64,000 nucleotides of DNA from Halosimplex halophilum (GCF_004698125.1 NZ_ML214298.1:372001-436000), one strand, 5' to 3'. Shown: positions 30,974 to 39,283, counted from the first letter of the stretch. A program made the numbers and translations. Notes: a model not told the origin generated them from the letters alone.

Positions 30974-32959
30974 GTGCGTGTGAGCACCCGTACGAGTGCG
31001 CTGGACGCCGTCGTCTTCGGGGTGGACGTCCAGAGCGGCGACGTGCGCGGGGACGTGTCCTACGCGCTGGTCGCGTTCGACGGCGAGCACGTCGACCGGG
31101 ACGTGGTCTCCCGGCGGAAGCTCCGCCGGCTGATCCGCGACGAGCGGCCCGCCATCGTCGCCACCGACAACATGTACGAACTCGCCGAGAACAAGGACGC
31201 GCTGGTCCACTTCCTCGGCGAACTCCCCGACGAGACGACGCTGGTCCAGGTCACCGGCGCCGAGCGCCCGGAGCCGCTCTCCCGCGTCGCCAACCGCCAC
31301 GACGTGCCCTACGGCAAGGATCCCATGAAGGAAGCGGAGGCGGCCGCCCGCCTCGCCGCCAACAACGTCGGCCAGGTCGTCTCCGCCTTCACCGACGAGA
31401 CCGAGGTGAAGGTCTCGCGGGGCCGCTCGACCGGCGGTGGCGGCGGCTGGTCGGAGGACCGCTACACACGCCGCATCCACGGCTCGGTCAAGAAACGCAC
31501 CCGCGAGGTCGAGTCCGAACTCCAGGAGGCGGGGCTGGACTTCGAGCGCGAGGTGACCGAGAAGTACGGCGGCTTCTCCAACGCCGTCTTCACCGTCGAG
31601 GGGCGCCCGCGGGACATCCCCGTCTCCAACGAGCGGGCGGGCGACGTGCGCGTCGAGGTCGAACGCGTCCGCCGCGACGGCATCGAGTTCCGCCCGCTCG
31701 CGAAACGGCGGGACCACGTCGTCGTCGGCGTCGACCCCGGCACCACCACCGCGGTCGCCATCGTCGGCCTCGACGGCGAGGTGCTGGACGTGCTGAGCAC
31801 CCGCACCGCCGACAGCGCCGAGGTGACCGAGTGGATCGTCGAGCGGGGTCGGCCCGTCATCGTCGCGGCCGACGTGACGCCGATGCCCTCGACGGTCGAG
31901 AAGCTGCGGCGGTCGTTCGACGCCGCCGGCTGGACGCCCGACCGCGACCTGCCGGTCGACGTGAAACAGCACCGCACCCGCGAGGAGGGCTACGACAACG
32001 ACCACGAACGCGACGCCATGGCCGCCGCGTTCGGCGCCTTCGACGCCCACAAGGACCAGTTCGAGCGCATCGCCGCGAAGGTCCCGCCCGGCCAGGACGT
32101 GGGACCGGTCGTCGCCCGCGTCGTCGCCGGCGGGGAGAGCGTCGAGACGGTCCTCGACGACCTCCGCGACGACGGCGGCGACGAGAGCGCCGAGCCCGAC
32201 CGGCCGGACAACGAGCAGTCGCCCGAACAGAAGCGGATCTCCCAGCTCGAATCGCAGGTCGCCCAGCTGCAGTCGCACGTCGAGAGCCTGGAGGACACGA
32301 TCGACGAGAAAGACGCCGCGATCGACGACCTGGAGGGCAAGCTCTCGGAGGCCCGCAGCGAGACCCGCGTCGAGGCCCGCAAGGACCGGGAGGTCACCCG
32401 GCTGGAGCGGGAGAACCGCCGGCTGCAGGGCGAGATCGACGAGAAGGACGACCGCATCGAGGAACTGGAGGGCAAGCTGGAGCGGCTGAAGGCCCTCTGG
32501 AAGCTCGACCACTCGAACTTCGCGGACGTGTCGGAGGCCAAGGAGGGGCTGACGCCCGTGAAGGTCGTCGAGCAGTTCACCAGCGACGCCATCGACGACG
32601 CCGACGAGCGGTTCGGACTCGCCGAGAACGACGTGATCATGTTCCGGGACGCCTCCGGCGCGGGCGCCTCGACGGCCGACAAGATCGTCGACGTGGACCC
32701 GAAGCTCGTCCTCCGCAACGGCGGGCTCTCGGACGTGGCCGACGAGATCCTCTTCAAACACGACGTGCCGGTCGCGCCGGCCGAGCTGGTGACCGTCCAG
32801 GAGGTCGACGAACTCGCGGTCGCCCGCGAGCGGGAGGTCGAGGCGGCCATCGAGGACTGGGAGGACCGCGCCGAGGAGCGCGAGCGCGAGCAGAACGCCC
32901 AGATGGTCGACCGCCTCATCAGCGAACACCGCGCCGGCGACCGCGGCGAGAGCGACTGA
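30974..32959 (+). CDS. DUF460 (COG2433) protein with RNase H-like fold and coiled coil
   Basis: A 661-residue cytoplasmic protein. The first third includes ATDNMYELAENKDALV and a conserved DVPYGKDPMKEAEAAARLAA segment. A predicted RNase H-like nuclease domain follows (VVVGVDPGTTTAVAIVGLDG, then DADVTP-like and HERDAMAAAFGAF acidic motifs). Residues about 415-510 form a long coiled coil (LESQVAQLQSHVESLEDTID). The C-terminus carries a folded domain (TPVKVVEQFTSDAIDDAD). A TATA box (TTTATATT, 30949-30956) supports the GTG at 30974 or the one at 30980. The family is widespread in archaea, the nuclease activity is predicted only, and the acidic triad is present by eye. Confidence 0.85.
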   Translation: MRVSTRTSALDAVVFGVDVQSGDVRGDVSYALVAFDGEHVDRDVVSRRKLRRLIRDERPAIVATDNMYELAENKDALVHFLGELPDETTLVQVTGAERPEPLSRVANRHDVPYGKDPMKEAEAAARLAANNVGQVVSAFTDETEVKVSRGRSTGGGGGWSEDRYTRRIHGSVKKRTREVESELQEAGLDFEREVTEKYGGFSNAVFTVEGRPRDIPVSNERAGDVRVEVERVRRDGIEFRPLAKRRDHVVVGVDPGTTTAVAIVGLDGEVLDVLSTRTADSAEVTEWIVERGRPVIVAADVTPMPSTVEKLRRSFDAAGWTPDRDLPVDVKQHRTREEGYDNDHERDAMAAAFGAFDAHKDQFERIAAKVPPGQDVGPVVARVVAGGESVETVLDDLRDDGGDESAEPDRPDNEQSPEQKRISQLESQVAQLQSHVESLEDTIDEKDAAIDDLEGKLSEARSETRVEARKDREVTRLERENRRLQGEIDEKDDRIEELEGKLERLKALWKLDHSNFADVSEAKEGLTPVKVVEQFTSDAIDDADERFGLAENDVIMFRDASGAGASTADKIVDVDPKLVLRNGGLSDVADEILFKHDVPVAPAELVTVQEVDELAVAREREVEAAIEDWEDRAEEREREQNAQMVDRLISEHRAGDRGESD

Positions 32960-33150
32960 GCGGCACCGTCCCGAGCCGCCCGTCCCACCGGATCTCGTCG
33001 GGCCCGCGAGCGCCGAACAGCCGCGACGCGCGGCGCTGGCCGTGTTCGTCCCCGACAGCGCGGGTCGCCGCCCGAATCACCCGACCGGCCGTCCGGACCC
33101 GAAGGGATTCGCCGACGGGGTATTACGGCTGGTCCGAAAACGTTCAGGGG

Positions 33151-34287
33151 ATGGGACCAGCACTCGACCTGCGCGAGTATCCGGACGAGGAGTCCCGACA
33201 GGTGCTGTTCGACGAACTGGCGGCGGTAGACGTCGGCGAGTCCGTCGCGGTGGTGGCCGACCGGGACGTCGACGCCGGCCTGGTGCGGTACCAGATCGAA
33301 CGCGACCGGCGGCTGGCGTGGACCTACGCCGACCCGGACGCCGAACCGAGGGAGCTCGAGGTGACCAAGGGGGAGCCGCTGGACGGCGACCGCGGGGCGA
33401 TCGACGTTCGCGACCTGAAGCCCCAGCGGCGCCACGAGGCGCTGCTGTCGATCTTCGACGAGCTCGGGGCCGGCGAGGGGTTCGTCCTCGTCAACGACCA
33501 CGACCCCAAGCCGCTGTATCACGAGCTCCGGTCGGCCCACGGCGACATCGTCGACTGGGAGTACCGGAGCCGCGGGGACGACGGGTGGCGCGTCGAGATC
33601 GTCAAGACGGACGAGTCGACGGCCGACACCGGAGACGTCGTCACCCGATACGACGTGCGGGAGATCCCCAAGGCGGAGCGACACCCGACGATCCACCACC
33701 GCTACGGGATGATCCCCGAGGGCGGGACGATGGAGCTGGTCGCCCCGCACGAACCGCGGCCGCTCCACCGGGAGTTCCGCGAGCGCTACGGCGACTCGTT
33801 CGACTGGGAGGTCGTCGAGTCGGAGCCGGGAAAGTGTCGCGTCCACATCACGAAGGGCGACGACGCCGGAGGGGACGCCGAGCCGGGCGGCGGGGACGCG
33901 GCGGCGACCGGCGCGGAACCCGACGACGCGGTCAAGGTCGTCGAGGAGCTGGACGTGCGGGACCGGCCGCCGGCGCAGCGACACGAGGCCATCTTCGAGG
34001 CGTACGCCGACCTGGAGGCCGGCGAGGGGTTCGTCCTGGTCAACGACCACGACCCGAAACCGCTGTACCACCAGTTCGAGGCCGAGGCGGGGCCACAGTT
34101 CCGGTGGGAGTACCGGCAGAAAGAGCCCGGCGAGTTCAGGGTGCTGGTCGGCAAGGCCGACGCCGCCGAGCGGGACCACAGCCACGGCCACGACCACGGA
34201 CACGGCCACGATCATAGCCACGGCCACGACCACGGCGGCGCCGCCGACCACGGCGCGGCCGACGAGACGCCCGACGCGCCGTTCTGA
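33151..34287 (+). CDS. four-repeat DUF2249 protein with His-rich tail
   Basis: A 378-residue protein built of four DUF2249 modules, at about residues 4-73, 83-153, 164-236 and 264-345. Repeats 2 and 4 share the identical EGFVLVNDHDPKPLYH. Repeat 3 keeps PHEPRPLHREF. Repeat 1 (ADRDVDAGLVRYQIE) has lost the conserved His. A tail at 352-372 is a run of His-Gly-Asp units (HSHGHDHGHGHDHSHGHDHG), a likely metal-binding sequence. DUF2249 proteins are linked to denitrification and nitric-oxide metabolism. The RIC/ScdA-type gene follows 26 bases later on the same strand, so they are probably one operon. Confidence 0.88.
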   Translation: MGPALDLREYPDEESRQVLFDELAAVDVGESVAVVADRDVDAGLVRYQIERDRRLAWTYADPDAEPRELEVTKGEPLDGDRGAIDVRDLKPQRRHEALLSIFDELGAGEGFVLVNDHDPKPLYHELRSAHGDIVDWEYRSRGDDGWRVEIVKTDESTADTGDVVTRYDVREIPKAERHPTIHHRYGMIPEGGTMELVAPHEPRPLHREFRERYGDSFDWEVVESEPGKCRVHITKGDDAGGDAEPGGGDAAATGAEPDDAVKVVEELDVRDRPPAQRHEAIFEAYADLEAGEGFVLVNDHDPKPLYHQFEAEAGPQFRWEYRQKEPGEFRVLVGKADAAERDHSHGHDHGHGHDHSHGHDHGGAADHGAADETPDAPF

Positions 34288-34313
34288 CCGACCGCCTGCG
34301 GACGACCCATACC

Positions 34314-35030
34314 ATGACCGACATCGACCCCGACCGCACGCTCGCATCGCTCGTCGAGGAGACGCCCGCCTACGCCCGGGCGTTCGAGTCGCTGGGGCTC
34401 GACTACTGCTGTGAGGGCGACCGGACGCTGGCGACGGCCTGCGACCAGGCGGACCTGGCCGTCGACGACGTTCGCGCGCGGCTGCGGGAGACCCGCGACC
34501 GCGAGGACGCCGACGCGGACGACTGGGAGGGGCTCGCCGACCTGGCTGACCACGTCGTCGAAACCCACCACGACTACCTCCGCGAGGAACTGCCCGCGCT
34601 CCAGGACCTGGTCGCGAAGGTCGCCCGGGTCCACGGCGAGAACCACCCCGAACTCCGCGAACTCGAGGCGGAGTTCTCCGAGCTCGCCGAGGAGATGCGC
34701 GAGCACATCGAGGAGGAGGAGACCGAACTGTTTCCCGTCGTCGGCAAGCTCGACCGCGGGGAGTCGCCGTCCACCGACGAGGCCGCCCGGCTCCGCGAGG
34801 CGATCCGGACGTTCGAGGACGACCACGCCGCGACGGCCGACCGCCTCGACCGGATCGCCGAGCTGACCGACGGCTACGCGGTCCCCGGGGACGCCTGCGC
34901 GAGCTACCGGAGCATGCTCGACCGGCTCGACCGCCTCGAACGCGACACCCACATGCACGTCCACAGGGAGAACAACGTGCTGTTCCCGCGCGCGGAGGAA
35001 CGGCTTCCGACCGGACCGGCCGAGGCCTGA
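34314..35030 (+). CDS. RIC/ScdA-type hemerythrin-like di-iron protein
   Basis: A 238-residue protein with the ScdA N-terminal domain (FESLGLDYCCEGDRTLATAC; Cys32, Cys33 and Cys43) followed by a hemerythrin-like four-helix bundle. The bundle's iron ligands are visible in VVETHHDYLREELPAL, VHGENH, MREHIEEEETELFP, DDHAATADR and THMHVHRENNVLFP. Bacterial members (RIC, YtfE) repair iron-sulfur centres damaged by nitric oxide or oxidants, probably by delivering iron. Pairing with the DUF2249 protein upstream strengthens a role in nitrosative or redox stress. No nitrite or nitric-oxide reductase is present in the window. Confidence 0.92.
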   Translation: MTDIDPDRTLASLVEETPAYARAFESLGLDYCCEGDRTLATACDQADLAVDDVRARLRETRDREDADADDWEGLADLADHVVETHHDYLREELPALQDLVAKVARVHGENHPELRELEAEFSELAEEMREHIEEEETELFPVVGKLDRGESPSTDEAARLREAIRTFEDDHAATADRLDRIAELTDGYAVPGDACASYRSMLDRLDRLERDTHMHVHRENNVLFPRAEERLPTGPAEA

Positions 35031-35059
35031 CCCCGGCGTTCCCGCCGGGTGGCCGGCCG

Positions 35060-35932
35060 TCAGCCGCGGCGGACACTCGCGACCACGAGGCCGGTCAGGA
35101 CGGTCAGCACGGCGACCTTGAACGCGACGAGGTGGCCGATTCGCGACCCGAGCAGGGCGGGGACGGAGAGCCCGAGCAGCCGGTCGGTCTGGTAGGCGCC
35201 GGTCGCCAGGACGACCGGGACGACGGCCGGCAGGTGGCGGCGAAACCGGCGCGCCTGCGCCTTCAGCACGGGACCGAGACCGGGACTGGCGCGGACCGTC
35301 GGGAGGACGACGAAGTTGTGCCAGACCGCCCCGCCCAGCCACAGCGAGACGGCCCCGAGGTGGCCGAGTCTGACCGCCCACGCGATAGCCGTCGTCCCCG
35401 TCTCGATCCACGCGAGCGCGCCGAGCGCGACCGCGACTGCGAGGAGCGCGAGCGACCGGAGCGCTCGCGCTCGACGGCGCGAGCGCTCGGCTGTGGCCCT
35501 GCGGCGTGCGAACCACAGCACCGGGACGCTGACGCACCCGACGCCGAGCGCGACGGCCGCGAACCCGGCCGCGCCCCCGCGCTGGTCGAGGACGAGATAG
35601 CCGGCCCCGGAGAGGGCGAACGCCCAGACGGCGACGGCCTCGACGCGGGCCCAGCGGCGCTCGACCGCACGGCGGTCGGTCGACTCGTCGAACGCCTCGG
35701 GGTCGAAGAGCGCGACGCGCCAGTAGAGACCACCGGCGAGAGCGCCGACGGCCACCACCGTCGCCCACGTCACCGCTCGCGCCGGGACGGAAGCCCCGAG
35801 GTTCGAGAGCCAGACGCCGGCGAGCGACGCGCCCAGCAACAGCGCGAGGACGACTCTCGGCCGGACCCGCCTGACCTGGACGTCCCGCCCGAGCAGCGAT
35901 ATCTCGGGACCGCCCTCCGCTTCGATTCCCAT
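35060..35932 (-). CDS. CopD-like multi-pass membrane protein
   Basis: A 290-residue protein with about eight transmembrane helices. The second half resembles the CopD (copper export/import) domain: IAWAVRLGHLGAVSLWLGGA followed by VWHNFVVLPTV, with conserved His in helices, and the final GSRIGHLVAFKVAVLTVLTG. CopD proteins transport or handle copper, and relatives occur in cytochrome and denitrification gene clusters. Its ATG at 35932 is 12 bases from a dyad operator (35944-35959) that it shares with a divergent DtxR-like regulator. Confidence 0.75.
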   Translation of the reverse strand: MGIEAEGGPEISLLGRDVQVRRVRPRVVLALLLGASLAGVWLSNLGASVPARAVTWATVVAVGALAGGLYWRVALFDPEAFDESTDRRAVERRWARVEAVAVWAFALSGAGYLVLDQRGGAAGFAAVALGVGCVSVPVLWFARRRATAERSRRRARALRSLALLAVAVALGALAWIETGTTAIAWAVRLGHLGAVSLWLGGAVWHNFVVLPTVRASPGLGPVLKAQARRFRRHLPAVVPVVLATGAYQTDRLLGLSVPALLGSRIGHLVAFKVAVLTVLTGLVVASVRRG

Positions 35933-35943
35933 CGTGCCTCTGT

Positions 35944-35959
35944 TTTAGGTGGCCCTAAA
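35944..35959. promoter_or_regulatory. DtxR/IdeR-like dyad operator
   Basis: TTTAGG, four bases, CCTAAA: a perfect 6-bp dyad similar in form to the TTAGG-N-CCTAA operators of iron-dependent DtxR/IdeR/SirR repressors. It lies between the CopD-like gene (start 35932) and the DtxR-like gene (start 36051), overlapping the likely core promoter of the former. Confidence 0.6.
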
Positions 35960-36050
35960 CTAAACGGTGTGGACGGAGATGTTCGGCCGGATCGGCCGAG
36001 CGAAGGGGTTCGGGACTGTCCTTTCGGAGACGGCGGATCGATCGTGAAAC

Positions 36051-36515
36051 ATGTCATCGGAACCCCGGTCGGGGCCGTCCCCGTCAGTCGGGTCGTCGCT
36101 GTCGGCGGTCGAGCGGCGCGAGGCGCGCTACCTGTTCGCCGTCTCGCTGTACGCGGAGGCCGACGAGCGGGTCACGACCGGCGACCTCGGGGACCACCTG
36201 GACGTGGCCGCGGCCAGCGTCACGGAGATGGTGTCGAAACTCGACGAGCGCGGCCTCGTCGACTACGAGAAGTACCGGGGCGTCCGGCTGACCGACCGCG
36301 GCGAGACCGTCGCGGCGCGGGCGGGCTGGCGCTACTGCGTCGTCTCGACCTTTTTCGACTCGGTGCTGGAGACGACGCTGGACGAGGGGACCGCGTTCGA
36401 CATCGGGTTCGCCCTCCCTGACGACGGCGTCCACCGCCTCCGGGCGCTCGTCGACTCGGCGTGTCTGGGGCTCTGCCCGGACGCCGGCGGCGACGGCGAA
36501 CCCTGTGGGGCCTGA
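36051..36515 (+). CDS. DtxR-family-like regulator with altered metal site and four Cys
   Basis: A 154-residue protein with a DtxR-type winged helix (residues about 22-82: TTGDLGDHLDVAAASVTEMV, then LVDYEKYRGVRLTDRGE) and the start of the dimerisation helix. Where DtxR/MntR proteins have RRHRLLE-like metal ligands, this one reads WRYCVVSTFF, so the usual His is Tyr95 and the usual Glu is Ser99. Cysteines appear at 96, 138, 142 and 152, the last three in a short tail (ACLGLCPDAGGDGEPCG). It may bind an iron-sulfur cluster or another thiophilic metal instead of Fe2+/Mn2+. The divergent operator at 35944-35959 suggests control of the CopD-like gene and itself. Confidence 0.8.
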   Translation: MSSEPRSGPSPSVGSSLSAVERREARYLFAVSLYAEADERVTTGDLGDHLDVAAASVTEMVSKLDERGLVDYEKYRGVRLTDRGETVAARAGWRYCVVSTFFDSVLETTLDEGTAFDIGFALPDDGVHRLRALVDSACLGLCPDAGGDGEPCGA

Positions 36516-36548
36516 CGCGGGACCTCGCAGAGACCGTTCGACGGCCTG

Positions 36549-36800
36549 CTACGGCGATTCGACCGTGACGAAGTACGGGCCGTCCCAGTCGTTCACCCAG
36601 TCCGGCGCGTCCGGATGGGCCTGAAGCAGGTTCGCCTCGTAGGACTCGTCTTCGAACACCTTCCCCGAAGAGTCGGTGGCCTCGTCCCGCGGAACCGTGA
36701 ACGTGACCGGGTCGCGCCCCTCGGTGGGGATCAGCTGTTTGCGCCCCCACTCGTGGGCTTCCCCCGCCGAATCGACCCACTCCTGGGGGTGAAATGTCAC
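36549..36800 (-). CDS. small conserved hypothetical protein
   Basis: An 83-residue acidic protein starting at GTG (36800), beginning TFHPQEWVDSAGEAHEWGRK and ending WVNDWDGPYFVTVESP. It is Trp-rich for its size, soluble and without motifs I recognise. Codon usage matches its neighbours and the acidic composition is typical of haloarchaeal cytoplasmic proteins, so I accept it as a gene. Confidence 0.6.
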   Translation of the reverse strand: MTFHPQEWVDSAGEAHEWGRKQLIPTEGRDPVTFTVPRDEATDSSGKVFEDESYEANLLQAHPDAPDWVNDWDGPYFVTVESP

Positions 36801-36918
36801 CTCGACGCCGGACGCGCGCTGGGGATCGGACGCAGACTCCTTTCGGACGCGTCATGCTTTGCTCTCCCCGCGAAGGTCTTCGGGCGGTCGGGCGGACGTG
36901 TCCGTCGCTGGGCCCCGC

Positions 36919-37695
36919 TCACTCGACGACCTCGACCGCGTCGCCGACCCGGACCGTCCGCCCGCGGTCGGCCTCCGGGACGCTGGTGATGACCATCAGC
37001 GAGTAGTAGTGGTCGAAGGCGGCCTCGTCGGCCCACTCGGGGAACGTCTCCCGGCGCCGCTCGACGAACCGCTCGCGGAACTCGGGGACCGGTTCGCCGG
37101 TGTCGGGGTCCCGCTGGGGGACGACACAGCGCCCGCAGGGCGTGACGCCCTCGAAGCGGACGCCGTCGACTTCGAACGCCGGGGCGTCGGCCCCGACGAA
37201 GCGGTCCTCCCAGAACGCGGGCACTCCGGAGACCTCGACGTTGGCCCTGAGCCGTCGGCGCGCGCCCTCGACGGTCACGTCGTCGAACCAGGAGGCGACC
37301 GCCTCCAGCGTCGCCGTGCTGACGACCGACGGGCCCATCTCCCGGCGGTCGACGTATCCCAGTGTCGTATCGCGCTCCAGCGCGAGGTCCATCCCGAAGA
37401 AGTCGCCGAACCACTCGGCGGCCCGCTCCCGTTCGGGCTCCCGTTCGAGTTCGAACGCCCGGGTCGTCCCGTCGGGCGCCTCGACGCGGAGCGTCCCCGT
37501 CCCGGGGTCGAAGTCGGTCGCCAGGTCGTGGACCCGGTCGGTCCGCTTGCCGTTGACCACCTCGCCGTCGGCGTCGAAGAGGGCGTACTCGCGGTCGTGG
37601 CGCAGCGTCCCGCCGTCGAGGACCGTCGCGTTCTCGACGTCGATGCCGTCCAGCCCCTTGACCGGAAAGACTCTGAGCCGTTCCAGGCGTGCCAT
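36919..37695 (-). CDS. MOSC-domain protein (YcbX-like)
   Basis: A 258-residue protein with an N-terminal MOSC_N beta-barrel (LERLRVFPVKGLDGIDV, RHDREYALFDADG) and a C-terminal MOSC domain containing TPCGRCVVPQRDPDTGE; Cys190 in this motif is the expected ligand for molybdenum cofactor sulfur transfer. Relatives such as YcbX and mARC are molybdenum enzymes reducing N-hydroxylated compounds. The ATG at 37695 starts the conserved core; upstream in-frame codons add a Cys-rich tail of doubtful value. It stands alone on the minus strand. Confidence 0.9.
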   Translation of the reverse strand: MARLERLRVFPVKGLDGIDVENATVLDGGTLRHDREYALFDADGEVVNGKRTDRVHDLATDFDPGTGTLRVEAPDGTTRAFELEREPERERAAEWFGDFFGMDLALERDTTLGYVDRREMGPSVVSTATLEAVASWFDDVTVEGARRRLRANVEVSGVPAFWEDRFVGADAPAFEVDGVRFEGVTPCGRCVVPQRDPDTGEPVPEFRERFVERRRETFPEWADEAAFDHYYSLMVITSVPEADRGRTVRVGDAVEVVE

Positions 37696-37862
37696 CGTGC
37701 GGACGTGTTCCGCACAGCACAATAGCTATTCGTTCGAACACGATCGACACGCGGTCCCGACCGAACGGGCACGACACCACGGCCGGCACGCCTCCCGCTC
37801 GTCCAGACACGACCGCCGTCGCGGGGTCGGGTTTTATTAGGGCAGCGCGAGCGAGGGGCGGT

Positions 37863-38288
37863 ATGGCAGAGGTTCGACACGATCGGGTAGGGGTCGAATC
37901 GGTGGCGACGGCGGCCGGGATCGCGGTGCTCGGCGTCATCTTCGGGGGGTTCGTCGTCGGCGTGCTCAACTCGCTGTTGCACGGCGACCTCACGGGAGCG
38001 TTCGCGCCGTCGGGGATCCAGTACGAGGCGGTCAGCCATCTCTCGACGGTGGCGGTGATCGCGTCGGTACTGTTGGTGTTCGCCCGCGGCACCGGCGGGG
38101 ACCTCCTGCTCCGCACGACGGCGGCGATTTACGGGGTTTCGTTCCTCGAATCGGTCGTCCGCGAGCTGCTGCAGTCGTCGTTCGAGGTCGGGTTCGGCCT
38201 GTTCGTCGGGCCGCTGTACCCGGTCGTGACGTTCTTCGGCTACGTCGTCGCGTTCCACATCGTGTTCGAGCGCGACGACATCGTGTAG
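37863..38288 (+). CDS. four-helix membrane protein, unknown function
   Basis: A 141-residue protein with four hydrophobic segments (VATAAGIAVLGVIFGGFVVG, VSHLSTVAVIASVLLVFA, LLRTTAAIYGVSFLESVV, LYPVVTFFGYVVAFHIVF) and a short acidic C-terminus. A TATA-like TTTTATTAG lies about 30 bases before the ATG. It is probably a haloarchaea-specific family; no function is suggested by its neighbours. Confidence 0.7.
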   Translation: MAEVRHDRVGVESVATAAGIAVLGVIFGGFVVGVLNSLLHGDLTGAFAPSGIQYEAVSHLSTVAVIASVLLVFARGTGGDLLLRTTAAIYGVSFLESVVRELLQSSFEVGFGLFVGPLYPVVTFFGYVVAFHIVFERDDIV

Positions 38289-38384
38289 TGCGACGGCCCC
38301 GCGTAGCGGGGCCACGGCGGGGCCGGCGACCGCACGGCGCCGTCGGCCGGTCGATTTTTGCCGTCCGGGGACGGGGTGTCTCGC

Positions 38385-38831
38385 ATGCGGCCGCCCGGTC
38401 GGATCTGGGCGAGCAGGGCCAGCGAGGAGCGCGCCCACCGGCGGGTCGTGCTGGCGCTCGGCGCCGGCGTCTTCCTCACCCACTGGCTCGTCCTCCCGCC
38501 GGGGTGGCTGTGGGGACCGGCCCCCTTCTACGTCGCCGGCGCGCTCGCGCTGGTCGCGGCCGCGGCCGGCTACCGGGGGTTTCACGTCCCCGAGGGCGTC
38601 GTCGCCACGAGTGCGCCCGGCGTCGCGCTCGCGCTCCGCAGCGAGTACTGGCCGTTCCACTACGGCTGTTTCCCCGAGGCCGACGGCTCCGACCGGTGTC
38701 TGCTCGCGCCGCCCGACGCCGCGTCGTTCGCGGTCCAGCAGCTGCTCACGTCGGTCGCGTTCGTCCTCGTCTGCTGTGGCGTCGGTTACGCCGTCGGTCG
38801 CGGGCTGAGACGGCTGGCTGGAGGAGCGTAG
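38385..38831 (+). CDS. membrane protein with Cys-containing loop
   Basis: A 148-residue protein with helices at about 21-41 (VVLALGAGVFLTHWLVL), 47-65 (APFYVAGALALVAAAAGY) and 115-135 (LLTSVAFVLVCCGVGYAVG). The extracytoplasmic loop between them has a Cys pair (YGCFPEADGSDRCLL) that could be disulfide-bonded. The family is unknown. The ATG at 38385 is the first good start; an upstream TTG would only add nine polar residues. Confidence 0.6.
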   Translation: MRPPGRIWASRASEERAHRRVVLALGAGVFLTHWLVLPPGWLWGPAPFYVAGALALVAAAAGYRGFHVPEGVVATSAPGVALALRSEYWPFHYGCFPEADGSDRCLLAPPDAASFAVQQLLTSVAFVLVCCGVGYAVGRGLRRLAGGA

Positions 38832-38839
38832 CTCGGGTG

Positions 38840-39028
38840 TCAGACCATCCCGCCCATGCCGAACGAGGCGAGGACGTTCGTGACGACGCCGTAGAGGATC
38901 AGGCCGACGCCGGCGACGACGAGGCCGATCCCGGCGGCGATCAGCGGTTCGACCGACGCGATCAGTCCGATACCGCCCAGGATCACGAGGATCCCCACGA
39001 CCCCGGCGGCGCCGAGTTTGTCTAGCAC
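38840..39028 (-). CDS. small two-helix membrane protein (DUF7470-like)
   Basis: A 62-residue protein beginning VLDKLGAAGVVGILVILGGI at a GTG, with a second helix LIAAGIGLVVAGVGLILYGV and a Gly/Met end (FGMGGMV). Such proteins are common in haloarchaea; the family name is from memory. A TATA-like GATTAAGG on the minus strand (about 39053-39060) fits a leaderless transcript starting near the GTG. Confidence 0.65.
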   Translation of the reverse strand: MLDKLGAAGVVGILVILGGIGLIASVEPLIAAGIGLVVAGVGLILYGVVTNVLASFGMGGMV

Positions 39029-39124
39029 GTCTCCCCGTCCTCCGGGACGGCCCTTAATCGTTTCAGTCCCAGCGACGGAACTGTCCAGTACGGACAACTC
39101 GCGGAGCGCTCAGTACAGGCCATC

Positions 39125-39186
39125 TTTTTGCCGGCGGGGTTTCCTCGGTCGCTCCGCTCCCTGCGGGGAACCCCGCCGGCAAAAAC
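39125..39186. repeat. 17-bp perfect inverted repeat, large hairpin
   Basis: TTTTTGCCGGCGGGGTT (39125-39141) and its exact reverse complement (39169-39185) enclose a 27-base loop. It lies nearly midway between the divergent starts at 39028 and 39284, so it is not a terminator. The T and A runs are part of the stem, not a tail after it. Part of the loop, read in reverse (GCAGGGAG, CGGAGCGA), reappears at the end of the next gene near 39580-39600. A dispersed intergenic repeat or a regulatory cruciform are both possible. Confidence 0.75.
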
Positions 39187-39283
39187 ATGGGTGAAATAGG
39201 GTACGAGGCGTCCCGTCCGAACCGGTCCGGGCGAGAGACGGGGCCGTCGCCACGCATTTCTCCCGAGGGTCCCAACGCCGGGT

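Noticed and set aside
30964-33150. upstream extension of the DUF2249 reading frame
   Set aside because: It is out of frame with the real DUF460 gene, Arg-rich and low complexity; the DUF2249 protein begins at the ATG at 33151.
31990-35076. very long minus-strand open frame opposite the DUF460, DUF2249 and RIC genes
   Set aside because: Shadow frame typical of GC-rich DNA; its peptide is Arg/Ser/Pro-rich and lacks motifs, whereas the plus-strand genes are clear.
39125-39186. inverted repeat as an intrinsic terminator
   Set aside because: It lies between divergent starts, and the T-run is inside the stem, not after it on either strand.
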